Shown here piece by piece: positions 6,094-6,488 of a DNA stretch of 6,488 bases (its first letter is position 1; each line of letters starts with the position of its first letter). Location: positions 1-6,488 of the forward strand of contig DLRJ01000049.1 in NCBI GenBank assembly GCA_002500485.1. Reading direction: 5' to 3'. The DNA is from Dehalococcoidia bacterium UBA7891. GTDB taxonomy: Bacteria; Chloroflexota; Dehalococcoidia; Lucifugimonadales; UBA826. The notes below the pieces were generated by a model that saw only the letters and a list, made by a program, of their open reading frames with translations, did no database searches and was not told where the DNA came from. Both the position numbers and the translations under genes were made by a program.

Positions 6094-6488
6094 ATGAAAC
6101 TAGCGTTTTTTAATAATTTTACTTTGGGAGTCGTTAAAGGGGACAAAATTGTCGATATATCCAAAGCGGTTCCTGTGGATGAGCATAATCATGCCCAAGG
6201 ATTACTAAATAGGATTATAGAATCCTTCGATGATTACAGACCTGGAATTGAGAAACTGGTCGCTGCTGAAGAGGGAGTGGACATTGCTTCCGTAACTTTT
6301 AATTCGCCTGTCCCAAAGCCACACAACATTGTTTGCATGGCGGTTAATTACATGGAAGATGGTACCAGGGATGAACCTGCTCCTATCAATGCTTTTCCAA
6401 AATCACCCAACGCTGTGCTGCCGGACGGTGGGACTATTGTTTTACCTGATGTACCAGCCACGATATTTGAACCTGAAGCTGAGTTGGC
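6094..6488 (+). CDS. fumarylacetoacetate hydrolase (FAH)-family protein, N-terminal part (cut by the window edge)
   Basis: An open frame of 131 codons plus two bases continues off the window. The start is set by GGAAGGAG (6076-6083), ten bases before the ATG. Residues 1-70 form the variable N-terminal part (MKLAFFNNFTLGVVKGDKIV opening). From 74 on the FAH core begins: PKPHNIVCMAVNY (75-86), then FPKSPNAV (101-108), DGGTIVLP (111-118), and FEPEAELA (125-132). Glu128 and Glu130 match the E-x-E pair that binds the catalytic Mg2+/Ca2+ in this superfamily. Members cleave C-C bonds in beta-diketo acids or hydrate/decarboxylate ring-fission products in aromatic catabolism (acylpyruvases, 2-keto-4-pentenoate hydratase-like, HpcE-like); the specific reaction cannot be set from half a protein. 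It is divergent from a degraded monooxygenase and a transporter, with an operator candidate between them, which fits a role in breaking down an aromatic or related compound. Confidence 0.88.
   Translation, partial: MKLAFFNNFTLGVVKGDKIVDISKAVPVDEHNHAQGLLNRIIESFDDYRPGIEKLVAAEEGVDIASVTFNSPVPKPHNIVCMAVNYMEDGTRDEPAPINAFPKSPNAVLPDGGTIVLPDVPATIFEPEAEL

Overview
The window is a moderately AT-rich bacterial segment with tightly spaced genes on both strands. There are five complete or partial genes of clear family, one further cut-off lipoprotein, and two broken gene remnants. Three proteins have lipoprotein signal peptides, and in each the start of the mature protein is a Thr/Pro-rich linker. This, with an MFS protein that opens YYGWWIV, a PQQ-type sugar dehydrogenase, a remnant of a flavin monooxygenase of the acyl-CoA dehydrogenase fold and a FAH-family enzyme, resembles Chloroflexota, perhaps the marine SAR202/Dehalococcoidia group. 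The taxonomy is inferred from protein style only; there is no rRNA or other marker here.

Layout. 1-201 (-): N-terminus of a lipoprotein that runs off the window. 202-381: spacer with an orphan Shine-Dalgarno/ATG. 382-624 (+): short lipoprotein carrying a single TolB-type beta-propeller repeat, probably a remnant and GC-richer than its surroundings. 733-1575 (+): membrane-anchored alpha/beta hydrolase of the Bem46/YfhR type. 1687-3012 (-): secreted lipoprotein of the PQQ-dependent aldose/glucose-sorbosone dehydrogenase family, convergent with the hydrolase. 3177-4424 (+): OFA/monocarboxylate-type MFS transporter, divergent from the dehydrogenase. 4465-5742 (-): EntS-like MFS exporter, convergent with the first transporter. 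5743-5997 (-): C-terminal third-or-less of an acyl-CoA dehydrogenase-like monooxygenase, whose stop codon abuts the exporter start. 6021-6040: a 20-bp near-perfect palindrome. 6094-6488 (+): N-terminal part of a fumarylacetoacetate hydrolase-family enzyme, cut by the window edge.

How the parts fit. The right end looks like a divergent catabolic module: oxygenase plus transporter on one side, FAH-family hydrolase on the other, with a palindromic operator candidate between them. The oxygenase has lost its N-terminal and middle parts, so the module seems to be decaying on that side. The left half is a loose collection of cell-surface proteins with no visible common pathway. I see no RNA genes, CRISPR array, insertion sequence or phage gene. 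I do not see a clear new biological system; the most informative signals are the gene remnants and the palindrome.
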